Below are positions 27,472 to 37,707 of a DNA stretch of 64,000 nt, piece after piece. Every line of letters starts with the position of its first letter. Position 1 is the stretch's first letter. Made by a program: the position numbers and the translations under genes. The DNA comes from Sulfitobacter pontiacus (lineage in GTDB: Bacteria; Pseudomonadota; Alphaproteobacteria; Rhodobacterales; Rhodobacteraceae), in contig NZ_CP160849.1 of assembly GCF_040790665.1 (NCBI RefSeq), positions 2,567,501 through 2,631,500 on the forward strand, given 5' to 3'. Under the pieces are notes generated by a model, which ran no database searches, had not been told where the DNA came from, and was given only the letters and a program-made list of their open reading frames with translations.

Positions 27472-28800
27472 ATGTTCTTCGTCTGGCTCAAACGATATAT
27501 GCCCCGTGGCATCTATGGGCGCGCTGCCCTGATCCTGCTTTTGCCGGTGGTGATCTTGCAGCTCGTGATGACCGTGATCTTTGCACAGCGGAACTATGAG
27601 GGGGTCACCAACCAGATGACCGATACCGTCTTGCGCGAGGTCGAACTGGTCATGCAGGTGGTCGATGATGCCCCCTCCGCCGCTGCCGTGCCGGCCACGG
27701 TGCAAGATCGGCTGGCCGCGCTGGACATGGGGGTGACGCCTGTGTCAGCCAGCGAGGTGCCGACGCGCAACCGGATGTCGTGGTATGATTATTCCGGTCG
27801 GGTGATGGTGGCGCGGTTCGATGAGTATCTGCCATCCTTCCTGAGCCTTGATCTGACGCGGCCGTCGGGGGTGCATCTATATGTGCAGTCGCGCTTTGGC
27901 CCGCTTGATCTCCAGTTCGAGAGGCGCAGGATCTCGGCGCAGAACCCGCATCAGCTGTTTGTGTATACGTTCAGCTTCGGCTTTGTCATGACGTTGATCT
28001 CCTTCGTTTACCTGCGCAACCAGCTGCGCCCGATCAAGCGGCTTGCCCGCGCGGCCGAAGCCTTTGGCCGCGGGCGTCACGTGCCATATACCCCCACAGG
28101 CGCTGTCGAGGTGCGGGCGGCGGGGGCGGCCTTTGTCGATATGCGCGCACGGATCGAGCGGCAGATTGAACAGCGCACCTTGATGTTGTCGGGGGTCAGC
28201 CATGACCTGCGCACGCCCCTGACGCGGATGCGGCTTGGCCTGTCGATGATCGACGAGGACGATGCGGAGCCGCTGTTGCAGGACGTCGATGATATGCAAG
28301 GCATGCTGGATGCCTTCCTTGATTTCGCCAAAGGCACCGCAGAGGGGGAGGCCGAACCCCTGGACCCGCACGCCCTGATGCAGACCGCGGTCGAGGATGC
28401 GCAACGCGCTGGTCGCAACGTGACCTTGCTGCCACCCGAGGGCGACGGCACCGGCACCGTCCGCCTACGCCGCATGGCGATCCTGCGCGCGGTGGATAAC
28501 CTGATTTCGAACGGGGTGCGCTATGGGGCGCGGGCCGAGGTATCTGTGCTGCTGACGGATAAAACCCTGCGGATCAGGGTGGAGGACGACGGCCCCGGCA
28601 TCCCCGAGGATCGCCGCATTGAGGCCGTGCGCCCGTTCTCGCGGCTTGACCCCGCGCGCAATCAGAACAGTGGCAGCGGCGGCGTGGGCCTTGGCCTTGC
28701 CATCGCGACCGACATCGCCCGCGCGCATGGCGGCGTGCTGCGGTTGGGCAGTTCGGACACTCTGGGCGGTCTGCGCGCCGATATCGTCATCGCACGGTAA
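27472..28800 (+). CDS. EnvZ/PfeS-like sensor histidine kinase
   Basis: A 442-residue membrane kinase: first helix at about 17-37, a periplasmic sensor region, second helix at about 162-183, a HAMP domain, the phospho-acceptor GVSHDLRTPLTRMRL (His244), and an ATPase domain with DNLISNGVRYG, EDDGPGIPED and SGGVGLGLAIATD. The ATG at 27472 (MFFVWLKRYMPRG) is the natural start. No response regulator gene is next to it on either side, so it is an orphan in this window; an OmpR-type partner must be elsewhere. Confidence 0.9.
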   Translation: MFFVWLKRYMPRGIYGRAALILLLPVVILQLVMTVIFAQRNYEGVTNQMTDTVLREVELVMQVVDDAPSAAAVPATVQDRLAALDMGVTPVSASEVPTRNRMSWYDYSGRVMVARFDEYLPSFLSLDLTRPSGVHLYVQSRFGPLDLQFERRRISAQNPHQLFVYTFSFGFVMTLISFVYLRNQLRPIKRLARAAEAFGRGRHVPYTPTGAVEVRAAGAAFVDMRARIERQIEQRTLMLSGVSHDLRTPLTRMRLGLSMIDEDDAEPLLQDVDDMQGMLDAFLDFAKGTAEGEAEPLDPHALMQTAVEDAQRAGRNVTLLPPEGDGTGTVRLRRMAILRAVDNLISNGVRYGARAEVSVLLTDKTLRIRVEDDGPGIPEDRRIEAVRPFSRLDPARNQNSGSGGVGLGLAIATDIARAHGGVLRLGSSDTLGGLRADIVIAR

Positions 28801-28821
28801 CGCGCCAAAGGACCGGGGGCG

Positions 28822-29244
28822 TCAGCGTGCGGTGGCGTAGTCTTGCAACTGCTCAATGCGCGATCGCGTCAGGTCAATCCGGCAGCTCAGCGTCACGTTG
28901 ATCGCGGCCGTTCCCCCCAACGACAAGCGTTCGGGAAACGCGCAGTGATATTTGCGGTATTCTTCAAATGCGATCTGAGAGCTTTGAAGCAAGGCGCTCG
29001 CCGAGGCATCGGCCTTTCGCGAAAACGCCTGATCAAACGCAGCCAGCGCCGCTTGGGCATCGAGATAGGCGCGCACCATGTCACGCTCCACCTGATCGCC
29101 CATTGCAAAGAGACATTGATGCACGGCGTCCGGATCTGTCTGCGGCGCGGTGCAGTCTGACAAAAGTTCTGATGCAGGGGGTAGTTTTTCAGCGGTGGCC
29201 GTTGCCGGGATCAACAGCAGCGAAAAGAATATGTATTTCAACAT
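28822..29244 (-). CDS. Exported LprI-like (DUF1311) protein
   Basis: A 140-residue small exported protein starting MLKYIFFSLLLIPATATAEK, a clear signal peptide; the start at 29244 was chosen for this reason. The cysteine pattern (SDCTAPQTD, HQCLFAMG, KYHCAFP, LSCRIDLT) suggests two disulfides, as in the LprI/DUF1311 family, some of which inhibit lysozyme. A LprI-type role is a family inference. It converges on the sensor kinase gene and may be its own unit. Confidence 0.7.
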   Translation of the reverse strand: MLKYIFFSLLLIPATATAEKLPPASELLSDCTAPQTDPDAVHQCLFAMGDQVERDMVRAYLDAQAALAAFDQAFSRKADASASALLQSSQIAFEEYRKYHCAFPERLSLGGTAAINVTLSCRIDLTRSRIEQLQDYATAR

Positions 29245-29408
29245 CTGGCGTATCCTTTCGGGCGACATGGCAAAGCTACGAAAGAGATACTGCCGCAAAG
29301 CACGGCGGAATGCTACCGGTGGGGACAAGGGCGATGATCGACAAACGGCCCTTAGCGGCGAGACATGCCGCGATCCCCGAAAAGGGTTGAGATGATTTTA
29401 GGAAATAT

Positions 29409-29482
29409 TGGAGCGGGTAACGAGAATCGAACTCGTAACTAAAGCTTGGGAAGCTGCCGTGATACCTTTTCACCATACCCGC
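29409..29482 (-). tRNA. tRNA-Gly (CCC)
   Basis: On the minus strand the acceptor GCGGGTA pairs with TACCCGC, the anticodon loop is TTCCCAA (anticodon CCC), and the T-arm contains ACGAGTTCGATTCTCGT. The CCA end is encoded at 29409-29411. Confidence 0.95.
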
Positions 29483-29512
29483 GCGCCGTGAGGTGACTTA
29501 ATCCGATGTGGC

Positions 29513-29547
29513 GGGTGCGTCAAGCGGGGTTTTTGCCTGACGCGCCC
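29513..29547. terminator. Hairpin between the RACo-like gene and tRNA-Gly
   Basis: GGGTGCGTCA and TGACGCGCCC pair with one wobble around a 15-base loop, 25 bases past the stop of the minus-strand RACo-like gene. No T-run; possible 3' end of that transcript. Confidence 0.45.
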
Positions 29548-29571
29548 TTTGCCGATGGTTGCGGGCAGACC

Positions 29572-31608
29572 TTAGCGGCGGCGGCGGCGGCGGGTGCCGC
29601 CGGAGCTGTCGCCGCCGGTGTTGAAGGTCTCGGTCGGGAGGGTGACGATGCTGTTGAGGATCGGGAAGGGCTCTACCGCGTTGGGGATGGCAGAGGCGTT
29701 GACGAAATGCTCTTGGAAGCGGGGTTCGATGGCGGTCTCGATCTTGTGGATGTTGCGGACGGTCTCTTCGATCTCGGCGCGGCTGGAGGTGTTGAGCAGG
29801 GCAATGCGCGCGCCGGTGCCTGCGGCGTTCCCGGCGGATGTCACCTTGTCGAGCGGGGCGTCGGGGATCATGCCTAGGATCATCGCGTGCTTGGGGCTGA
29901 TATGGGCGCCAAAGGCACCGGCCAGCACAACGCGGTCCACGTGATCGACGCCGAATTTATCCATCAGCAACCGCGCGCCGGAATAAAGCGCTGCCTTGGC
30001 CATCTGGATTTCGCGGATGTCGCGGTTGGTCACGGTGATGCGCGGGCCACCATCGGCAGTGCCATCATAGACCAGATAGGAATTGGTGCGCCCGTCGGCA
30101 AAGACATTGGCCGATCCGGTTTGTTCAGCCGTGCCGATCAGGCCGGGGGCGTCGACGATCCCGTGGATGCGCATTTCAGCGACCATTTCGATGATGCCCG
30201 AGCCGCAGATTCCGGTCACGCCGCTTGCACCGATCTGAGATAGGAAAGCGGGATCGTCGGACCACAGGTCGCTGCCAATCACCTTAAACCGGGCGATCTT
30301 GCTGACGGGGTCAATCTCTACCCGTTCGATCGCGCCGGGGGCGGCGCGCTGGCCGCTGCTGATCTGCGCCCCCTCGAAGGCGGGACCGGTGGGGGACGAA
30401 CAGGCGAGCACTTTATCGCGGTTGCCCAGTAGGATTTCGGCGTTGGTGCCCACATCGACCACCAGCACCAGATCGTCGGATTTATCGGGGGCTTCCGACA
30501 GGGCGACGGCGGCGGCATCCGCGCCCACATGGCCCGCAATGCAGGGCAGCAGATAGACGCGGGCAGAAGGGTGGATGTTCAGGTCCAGGTCCATGGCGCG
30601 CAGACGCAGCGCGTTTGACGTGGCCAGCGCAAAGGGCGCTTGCCCCAGCTCGAACGGGTCGATGCCCAGAAACAGGTGGTGCATGACCGGATTGCAGACA
30701 AACACCGCATCCACGATCATGCCCTTGTCGATGCCGCCCTCGGTGCTGATTTCATCGAACAATGTGTTCATGCCGGCACGGACCGCGCGGGTCATCTCTA
30801 CCGCGCCGCCTTCGTTCATCATCGAATAGCTGACGCGGCTCATCAGGTCTTCGCCAAAGCGGATCTGCGGGTTCATCACGCCGGAAGAGGCTACGACCTC
30901 TCCGGTTTGCAGGTCGCACAGATGCGCGGCGATGGTGGTGGAGCCCAGATCGACCGCCAGCCCGTAAAGCGACCCTTCGTAGAAGCCGGGCCAGAGATGC
31001 ATGATGCGGGCCGGGTTCTCATCATCGCCCAAATGCACGGCCACGGTGACTTTCCATGCGCCCTTGCGCAGGGCAGGTTGCAGCGTTTGCAAGATTTGCA
31101 GATCGGCGGTGACATTTTCAAGCTGCCACTGATCGCGCAGGGCGTCGCAGAGCCTCTCCAGATCGCCCGAGGGGTCGTGCATGTCGGGTTCCTGCACCTC
31201 GACGTAAAAGAGCTTGGTCGACGGGTTGAGCACGATATCGCGCGCCTCGGCACGTTTGCGGACCACCTGTTTGTGCACCTGGCTTTCGGCGGGCACATCG
31301 ATCACCACGTCGCCCATGATCTGCGCCTGACAGCCCAGACGGCGGCCATCAATCAGACCGCGCTTGTCCTTGTAGCGTTGTTCGACGCTGTTCCATTCGG
31401 ACAGCGCATCCTGCGCCACAGTGACCCCATGCTTCGAGAACTGCCCATATCCGGGCGAGACCTGACATTTCGAACAGATGCCACGCCCGCCGCAGACGGA
31501 ATCCAGATCAACGCCCAACTGCCGCGCCGCCGTGAGCACCGGCGTGCCCTTGGCAAAGTGACCGCGTTTGCCCGAAGGCGTGAATACCACAAGGGGATCG
31601 TTGCTCAT
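29572..31608 (-). CDS. Corrinoid-activating iron-sulfur protein, RamA/RACo-like (DUF4445, ASKHA fold)
   Basis: A 678-residue ATP-dependent reactivator of cob(II)alamin proteins. The N-terminal ferredoxin domain has cysteines C39, C45, C48 and C93 (CGGRGICSKC, then LGCQAQI). The middle is a linker domain and the C-terminal ASKHA ATPase carries VDLGSTTIAAHL (about 224) and VVDVGTNAEILLG. These proteins use ATP to drive reduction of inactive Co(II) corrinoid to Co(I). Here the likely client is the corrinoid protein of a multi-part methionine synthase, given the pterin methyltransferase encoded at 60145-61221. The protein ends in the unusual tail GGTRRRRRR. It seems to be a single gene. Confidence 0.88.
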   Translation of the reverse strand: MSNDPLVVFTPSGKRGHFAKGTPVLTAARQLGVDLDSVCGGRGICSKCQVSPGYGQFSKHGVTVAQDALSEWNSVEQRYKDKRGLIDGRRLGCQAQIMGDVVIDVPAESQVHKQVVRKRAEARDIVLNPSTKLFYVEVQEPDMHDPSGDLERLCDALRDQWQLENVTADLQILQTLQPALRKGAWKVTVAVHLGDDENPARIMHLWPGFYEGSLYGLAVDLGSTTIAAHLCDLQTGEVVASSGVMNPQIRFGEDLMSRVSYSMMNEGGAVEMTRAVRAGMNTLFDEISTEGGIDKGMIVDAVFVCNPVMHHLFLGIDPFELGQAPFALATSNALRLRAMDLDLNIHPSARVYLLPCIAGHVGADAAAVALSEAPDKSDDLVLVVDVGTNAEILLGNRDKVLACSSPTGPAFEGAQISSGQRAAPGAIERVEIDPVSKIARFKVIGSDLWSDDPAFLSQIGASGVTGICGSGIIEMVAEMRIHGIVDAPGLIGTAEQTGSANVFADGRTNSYLVYDGTADGGPRITVTNRDIREIQMAKAALYSGARLLMDKFGVDHVDRVVLAGAFGAHISPKHAMILGMIPDAPLDKVTSAGNAAGTGARIALLNTSSRAEIEETVRNIHKIETAIEPRFQEHFVNASAIPNAVEPFPILNSIVTLPTETFNTGGDSSGGTRRRRRR

Positions 31609-31811
31609 CTATCTTTATCCTCAACACTTTGGCGCACCATAGCGAAGCAGGCGGCAGGTGAAAGCCGCGATGCGGCATAATTCCTGCCATCTGCGCCTGT
31701 CTGTGCCCCTGTACCCCCATGACAGCAGCTGCGCGGATCACGTATGCGCGTCGAGCAATGCAGTTAGCGTACAAATGGGTCTTTCCAATCAAGGCCATCC
31801 ATGAAATATGA

Positions 31812-33296
<1,485 letters not shown>

Positions 33297-33334
33297 GTTC
33301 CTTAAATCAAAGGCGTAATCTACGTGACCCAAGC

Positions 33335-34495
33335 ATGACCCCCGGCGCGCGCATCTCTGCCGCCATCGAGATTTTGAACACAATGGCGGACGGTGTCCCG
33401 GCGGAGCAAGCCTTGACCCGTTGGGCCCGTGGCAGCCGCTATGCAGGGTCCAAGGACCGTGCTGCGGTGCGCGATCATGTGTTCGATGTCTTGCGGCAGC
33501 GGCGGCTGGCCGCGCACCTTGGGGGGAGTGACACGGGGCGGGCGCTGATGATTGGCGTCTTGCGGGCGCAGGGCATCGACCTTGCGCCGCTGTTCAACGG
33601 GCAAGGTCACGCGCCACTGCCGTTGTCGGACGCAGAGGCCACGGCCCCCGACGCGTCAAGTGATATGGCGACCCTGTGGAACCTGCCGGACTGGATCATA
33701 CCGCTGTTTCAGGCGTCACTTGGGGCAGACGCAGAAGCTGTCGCGCAGGCTCTGCAATCGCGGGCACCGATCTCGGTCCGGGTGAATACGGCACAGGCAA
33801 CGGTCGCGGATGTGGCAGAAGCACTGGCCGAAGCGGGCATCGAAACACGGACGAATGACCTTTGCGCGACCGCCCTGACGGTGACAGAGGGGGAGCGGAA
33901 ACTTCGCAACTCTGACAGCTACTTACACGGTGATGTTGAGCTTCAGGATGCGGCCAGCCAAGCGGTTGTGGCGGCGCTTCCCGAAGCTGAGCGGATGCTT
34001 GATTATTGCGCAGGTGGCGGCGGCAAGGCGCTGGCAATGGCCGCGCGGCGCGATGCTACGGTCTTTGCCCACGACATCGATCCGCGCCGGATGGTGGACC
34101 TGCCCGGGCGCGCAGACCGCGCTGGTGCAACCGTCAGACAGGTGACAACCGATGAACTGGACGGGGCAGGCCCCTTTGACGTCGTTCTATGCGATGCTCC
34201 CTGTTCGGGGAGCGGGTCGTGGCGCCGGTCGCCCGAAGGCAAGTGGACGTTTACAGCCGGTCGTCTGGAAGAATTGACACAAATTCAGGATAAAATCCTG
34301 GATCACGCTGCCACGCTGACCGCCAAAAACGGGACGCTGGCCTATGCGACATGCTCGGTTCTGCAATCTGAAAACGAAGATCGGGCCGCGGCGTTTTTGT
34401 CGCGGAACCCGGACTGGACGCAGGTATTTACCAAGCGTTTCCATGTAGATGCGCAGGGTGACGGTTTTTTCACGGCACATTTTAAGCGTCGTTGA
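33335..34495 (+). CDS. RsmB-like rRNA cytosine-C5 methyltransferase
   Basis: A 386-residue SAM-dependent RNA methyltransferase of the RsmB/NOP family. Motif I is MLDYCAGGGGKALAMA, motif IV is CDAPCSGSGSWRRSPEGKW with the product-release cysteine, and motif VI is ATCSVLQSEN with the catalytic cysteine. The N-terminal 100 residues form a short helical RNA-binding part in place of the full NusB-like domain. It most likely methylates 16S rRNA (C967-type), but the precise base is not certain from sequence. Probably co-transcribed with guaB. Confidence 0.88.
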   Translation: MTPGARISAAIEILNTMADGVPAEQALTRWARGSRYAGSKDRAAVRDHVFDVLRQRRLAAHLGGSDTGRALMIGVLRAQGIDLAPLFNGQGHAPLPLSDAEATAPDASSDMATLWNLPDWIIPLFQASLGADAEAVAQALQSRAPISVRVNTAQATVADVAEALAEAGIETRTNDLCATALTVTEGERKLRNSDSYLHGDVELQDAASQAVVAALPEAERMLDYCAGGGGKALAMAARRDATVFAHDIDPRRMVDLPGRADRAGATVRQVTTDELDGAGPFDVVLCDAPCSGSGSWRRSPEGKWTFTAGRLEELTQIQDKILDHAATLTAKNGTLAYATCSVLQSENEDRAAAFLSRNPDWTQVFTKRFHVDAQGDGFFTAHFKRR

Positions 34496-34546
34496 AGGAT
34501 CTTTGAAACAACTTGAAGATGTTATTTCCTTTGACCTGATACGAAA

Positions 34547-34561
34547 TTAACAGCACATTAA
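34547..34561. promoter_or_regulatory. CtrA-type binding motif upstream of cckA
   Basis: TTAA-N7-TTAA (spacer CAGCACA) exactly matches the CtrA consensus. It lies 45 bases before the cckA start and just downstream of a TTGACC at 34531, so it overlaps the expected -10 region. Confidence 0.65.
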
Positions 34562-34606
34562 CCCTCCTAAGTTTAAATGAACTCGGTTTCATGATTTAGG
34601 GGGAAA

Positions 34607-36895
34607 GTGTTGGCTCAAGAAAGTGCGGCTCGTCAGATCGTCTTTGGTAAGCGTTGGCTGGTGCTATCAGCCTTTGTTATCTTCGCCGCCATCCTTGGTT
34701 CAATCGCTCCGGCGCGTTCTCTGGCCATCGTTCTACAGGCTGCCAGCGCCACTGTCGGCCTTGCTGTCTTGGTTAACTTTGTGGTCGCGCTGCGCCGCCA
34801 GCGGGTGCAACGCGCGCAGCGTGCGGCGGCAAAAACCACGATGGCTGATGATCCGAACCCCTGTGTACTTACCACCAAGGAAGGCGATATCGTTGCGCAG
34901 AACAACGTCGCGTTAACCACCTTTCTGCGTCCGGCACAGCCCACCATCGCCGACCTGCTCGCGCCGCTTTTCGCGGACCCAGAGGCGCTGTCGTCTCGGC
35001 TCGCGGCCAAGGCGACGGAAGGGGGCGCTGCGAAAGAAGACATCAACACCCGTGACGGCACCATGCGCCTGTCCGCGCACCGCGTGGGGGAGGATCTATT
35101 TTGGCGGCTCGAAACCTTGTGGGACGCGTCCGAAAACGGCGCTGGCACCAGCGATCACGGGTTGCCAATGGTCATGGCCAGCAACTCGAACGTCATTTTG
35201 TTCATGAACGCCGCGGCCCGTAGTCTAGTTGGCAGACGCGTGACGGCGCTAAACCAGATCATCGGCGATATCCCCATCGCATCGGGGGAAATGGTCACCG
35301 TGCAGACTGCCAAAGGCCCCATATGCATGACCGTCGCCGAGATCGGAGCCTCGGCCAACCGCCGCGCATTGTATTTTCTGCCCCATGCAAACGACCGATT
35401 TCAGGACGCAGGGTGGTCCGCGCTTCAAAACCTGCCGATCCCGCTCATCAAAGTCGCCCCGAGCGGCGAGGTTTTGTCCTTCAACGCTCCGGCAGAGCAG
35501 TTGGTGGGCGCGGAATTGACGGAAGGCGTGTCACTTGCCGACGTGATGGAGGGGCTGGGGCGGTCAATCTCGGACTGGTTGCAAGATACGCTGGAAGGGA
35601 GATTGCTGCAAAAGCCCGAGTTCCTCAGGCTTAAACGCAGCGATCGGGAAGTGTTTGTGCAGATAAGGTTAAGCCTGATTTCCGAAGGCGGCACGCCCAC
35701 GCTGATCGCCGTGCTACATGACGCGACCGAGCTTAAATCGTTGGAAGCGCAGTTTACCCAAAGTCAAAAAATGCAGGCTATCGGGCAGCTTGCTGGGGGC
35801 GTTGCCCATGATTTTAACAATCTGCTCACCGCTATTTCCGGCCACTGTGACCTGCTCCTTCTGCGCCATGACCCGGGCGATCGTGATTACAGCGATCTGG
35901 TACAGATCGACCAGAATGCCAACCGCGCTGCGGCTTTGGTGGGGCAGTTGCTCGCCTTTTCACGCAAGCAGACGCTCCGCCCCGAGACGGTCAATATGCG
36001 CGACACGCTCGCCGACCTGACCCATTTGCTTAATCGTCTGGTTGGTGAAACGGTGACCCTGACCCTCAGCCATGACCCGATCCTGCAGCCCATCCGTGCA
36101 GATAAACGGCAGCTGGAACAGGTGTTGATGAACCTGATCGTGAACGCGCGCGATGCTATGCCCATGGGCGGGGAAATCAAGGTCACGACAGAAAATACCC
36201 AGCTGGCTGAACCGCTTACACGTGATCGGGTGACCGTGCCCGTTGGGCAATATGTAACTGTTCAGGTCACTGACGAGGGCGAAGGTATTCCGCGGGACCG
36301 GTTGCAAAAAGTGTTTGAACCCTTCTACACCACCAAACGGACCGGCGAGGGGACGGGGCTGGGGCTGTCCACCGCCTACGGTATTGTTAAACAGTCGGGG
36401 GGGTATATTTTCGTCGATAGCACGATCGGGGAAGGCACCACCTTCACCCTGTATTTCCCGTGCCATAGCAAGGGCGCCGAGGCATCAGCGCCGATGAGGT
36501 TAACCGCTTCCCCGACCGGATCGAAAAGAGAGGACGGGACCGTTCTGCTGGTCGAAGACGAAGCACCGGTGCGCGCATTTGCCAGCCGCGCGCTGCGCAT
36601 GCGCGGCTATACTGTTCTAGAAGCCGACTCGGCCGAGATGGCACTAAAAACTCTTGAGGACCAAGCGCTTAATATTGATGTCTTTGTCACCGATGTTATC
36701 ATGCCGGGGATGGATGGCCCTACTTGGGTACGCGAGGCGCTGAAAGCACGACCGGGGGTCCCTGTGGTCTTTGTCTCTGGCTATGCCGAGGATAGTTTCG
36801 GCGATGCCCAGATGACGATTCCCAATTCTGTTTTCCTGCCTAAACCGTTTTCGCTGACGGAGCTGACGAATACTGTGAACAGTCAGATCCAATAG
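34607..36895 (+). CDS. cckA: Hybrid histidine kinase CckA
   Basis: A 762-residue membrane-bound hybrid kinase that drives the CckA-ChpT-CtrA phosphorelay. Two helices at about 15-60 are followed by PAS-like regions, the characteristic LAGGVAHDFNNLLTAISGH phospho-acceptor box (His401), the ATPase domain (LMNLIVNARDAMP, TDEGEGIP, GTGLGLSTAYGIV) and a C-terminal receiver with phospho-acceptor Asp696 (FVTDVIMPGMDG). The GTG at 34607 with AGGGGG upstream is the probable start; a TTG follows directly. In Rhodobacterales the relay controls motility, gene transfer agent and quorum-linked traits rather than viability. Confidence 0.95.
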   Translation: MLAQESAARQIVFGKRWLVLSAFVIFAAILGSIAPARSLAIVLQAASATVGLAVLVNFVVALRRQRVQRAQRAAAKTTMADDPNPCVLTTKEGDIVAQNNVALTTFLRPAQPTIADLLAPLFADPEALSSRLAAKATEGGAAKEDINTRDGTMRLSAHRVGEDLFWRLETLWDASENGAGTSDHGLPMVMASNSNVILFMNAAARSLVGRRVTALNQIIGDIPIASGEMVTVQTAKGPICMTVAEIGASANRRALYFLPHANDRFQDAGWSALQNLPIPLIKVAPSGEVLSFNAPAEQLVGAELTEGVSLADVMEGLGRSISDWLQDTLEGRLLQKPEFLRLKRSDREVFVQIRLSLISEGGTPTLIAVLHDATELKSLEAQFTQSQKMQAIGQLAGGVAHDFNNLLTAISGHCDLLLLRHDPGDRDYSDLVQIDQNANRAAALVGQLLAFSRKQTLRPETVNMRDTLADLTHLLNRLVGETVTLTLSHDPILQPIRADKRQLEQVLMNLIVNARDAMPMGGEIKVTTENTQLAEPLTRDRVTVPVGQYVTVQVTDEGEGIPRDRLQKVFEPFYTTKRTGEGTGLGLSTAYGIVKQSGGYIFVDSTIGEGTTFTLYFPCHSKGAEASAPMRLTASPTGSKREDGTVLLVEDEAPVRAFASRALRMRGYTVLEADSAEMALKTLEDQALNIDVFVTDVIMPGMDGPTWVREALKARPGVPVVFVSGYAEDSFGDAQMTIPNSVFLPKPFSLTELTNTVNSQIQ

Positions 36896-36907
36896 GCTGG
36901 CTGGTCG

Positions 36908-37501
36908 CTACTCGATCGAGTCGTAAAGCGCGAATTCATCTGCGAATTTGCGTTTGAAACGTTGCTCTATCTCCGGGGAAAGATGCAGGTCCATTTGGGG
37001 GGACACATTTTCTTGTTTCAGATCAAGCGTCACGTCGAGCCTTTGTTCAAGAAAATCTTTTAACCGATCCTGATTCTCGTATCGAAAATAATGGGTTATG
37101 CCCGTTCCGTTCGGTTGCGCCGCCATAAAGTTCAGCTGGCTGCCCACGTCGGCAAATCCTGGTTTTTTCCCCTTCATATAGGCAAGAATGAATTCATCAA
37201 AACTCACATCAAAGGTGGCATTGGGCTTGCCTTGCATAAAGGGCCGCTGGCGATAACGATACCAACTGCCCAGCCAACTGATCGGCTCGCGCATGACGGC
37301 CATCAATTCAAGCTCCGTGTCGCAGACTTTCAGAAACATCGGGCGAATAAACCGGTTGTAGCGATAGACCGGCGCATGTTTCAGCATGGGCGGTTCGGAA
37401 ATGACCATATCCGCCCGGGGGGCCAAAGCGGTTTCATAGGCTGTCGTTCCGGTTTTTGGAACCGACAAAAACGCAAGGCGTTCCTTAAAGAAAACAAGCA
37501 C
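36908..37501 (-). CDS. Sulfotransferase family protein
   Basis: A 197-residue protein with the PAPS 5'-phosphosulfate loop SVPKTGTTAYE (residues 13-23) and a 3'-phosphate-type segment MREPISWLGSWYRYR (about 70-84). It is probably cytosolic and may sulfate a sugar, lipid or small metabolite; the acceptor is unknown. The start is a GTG at 37501. It is shorter than typical sulfotransferases (250-300), but both cofactor motifs are present. It is divergent from recA and ends 12 bases from the converging cckA stop, so it stands alone. Confidence 0.8.
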   Translation of the reverse strand: MLVFFKERLAFLSVPKTGTTAYETALAPRADMVISEPPMLKHAPVYRYNRFIRPMFLKVCDTELELMAVMREPISWLGSWYRYRQRPFMQGKPNATFDVSFDEFILAYMKGKKPGFADVGSQLNFMAAQPNGTGITHYFRYENQDRLKDFLEQRLDVTLDLKQENVSPQMDLHLSPEIEQRFKRKFADEFALYDSIE

Positions 37502-37625
37502 TTGAAAGAAAACCTTTCGTCAGTCGAATAGTAATTTTCGCGTATCAACCGAATGTTAATCAGTTCAATAAATAGATGAAAGGGCAAACAAATACATTGT
37601 AATGTTCTCATTTTGATCTCATATG

Positions 37626-37640
37626 GAACATAGAAAGAAC
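37626..37640. promoter_or_regulatory. LexA (SOS) box upstream of recA
   Basis: GAAC-ATAGAAA-GAAC is the alphaproteobacterial SOS box GAAC-N7-GAAC. It lies 67 bases before the recA start. A degenerate GTTC-N7-GATC occurs just upstream, near 37604. Confidence 0.88.
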
Positions 37641-37707
37641 ATCAAGATGGTCGGGGCATGATGATTGCGGCTTGCAGACCACTGTGACAGTAAGAGGATA
37701 ACCTATT

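Noticed and set aside
26359..29482. tRNA-flanked genomic island with attachment sites
   Set aside because: No integrase, no direct repeat of either tRNA 3' end, and ordinary genes between the two tRNAs.
36612..36622. TTCTAGAA palindrome in cckA as an Irr box
   Set aside because: It lacks the 3-base spacer of the ICE pattern and lies deep in a coding region.
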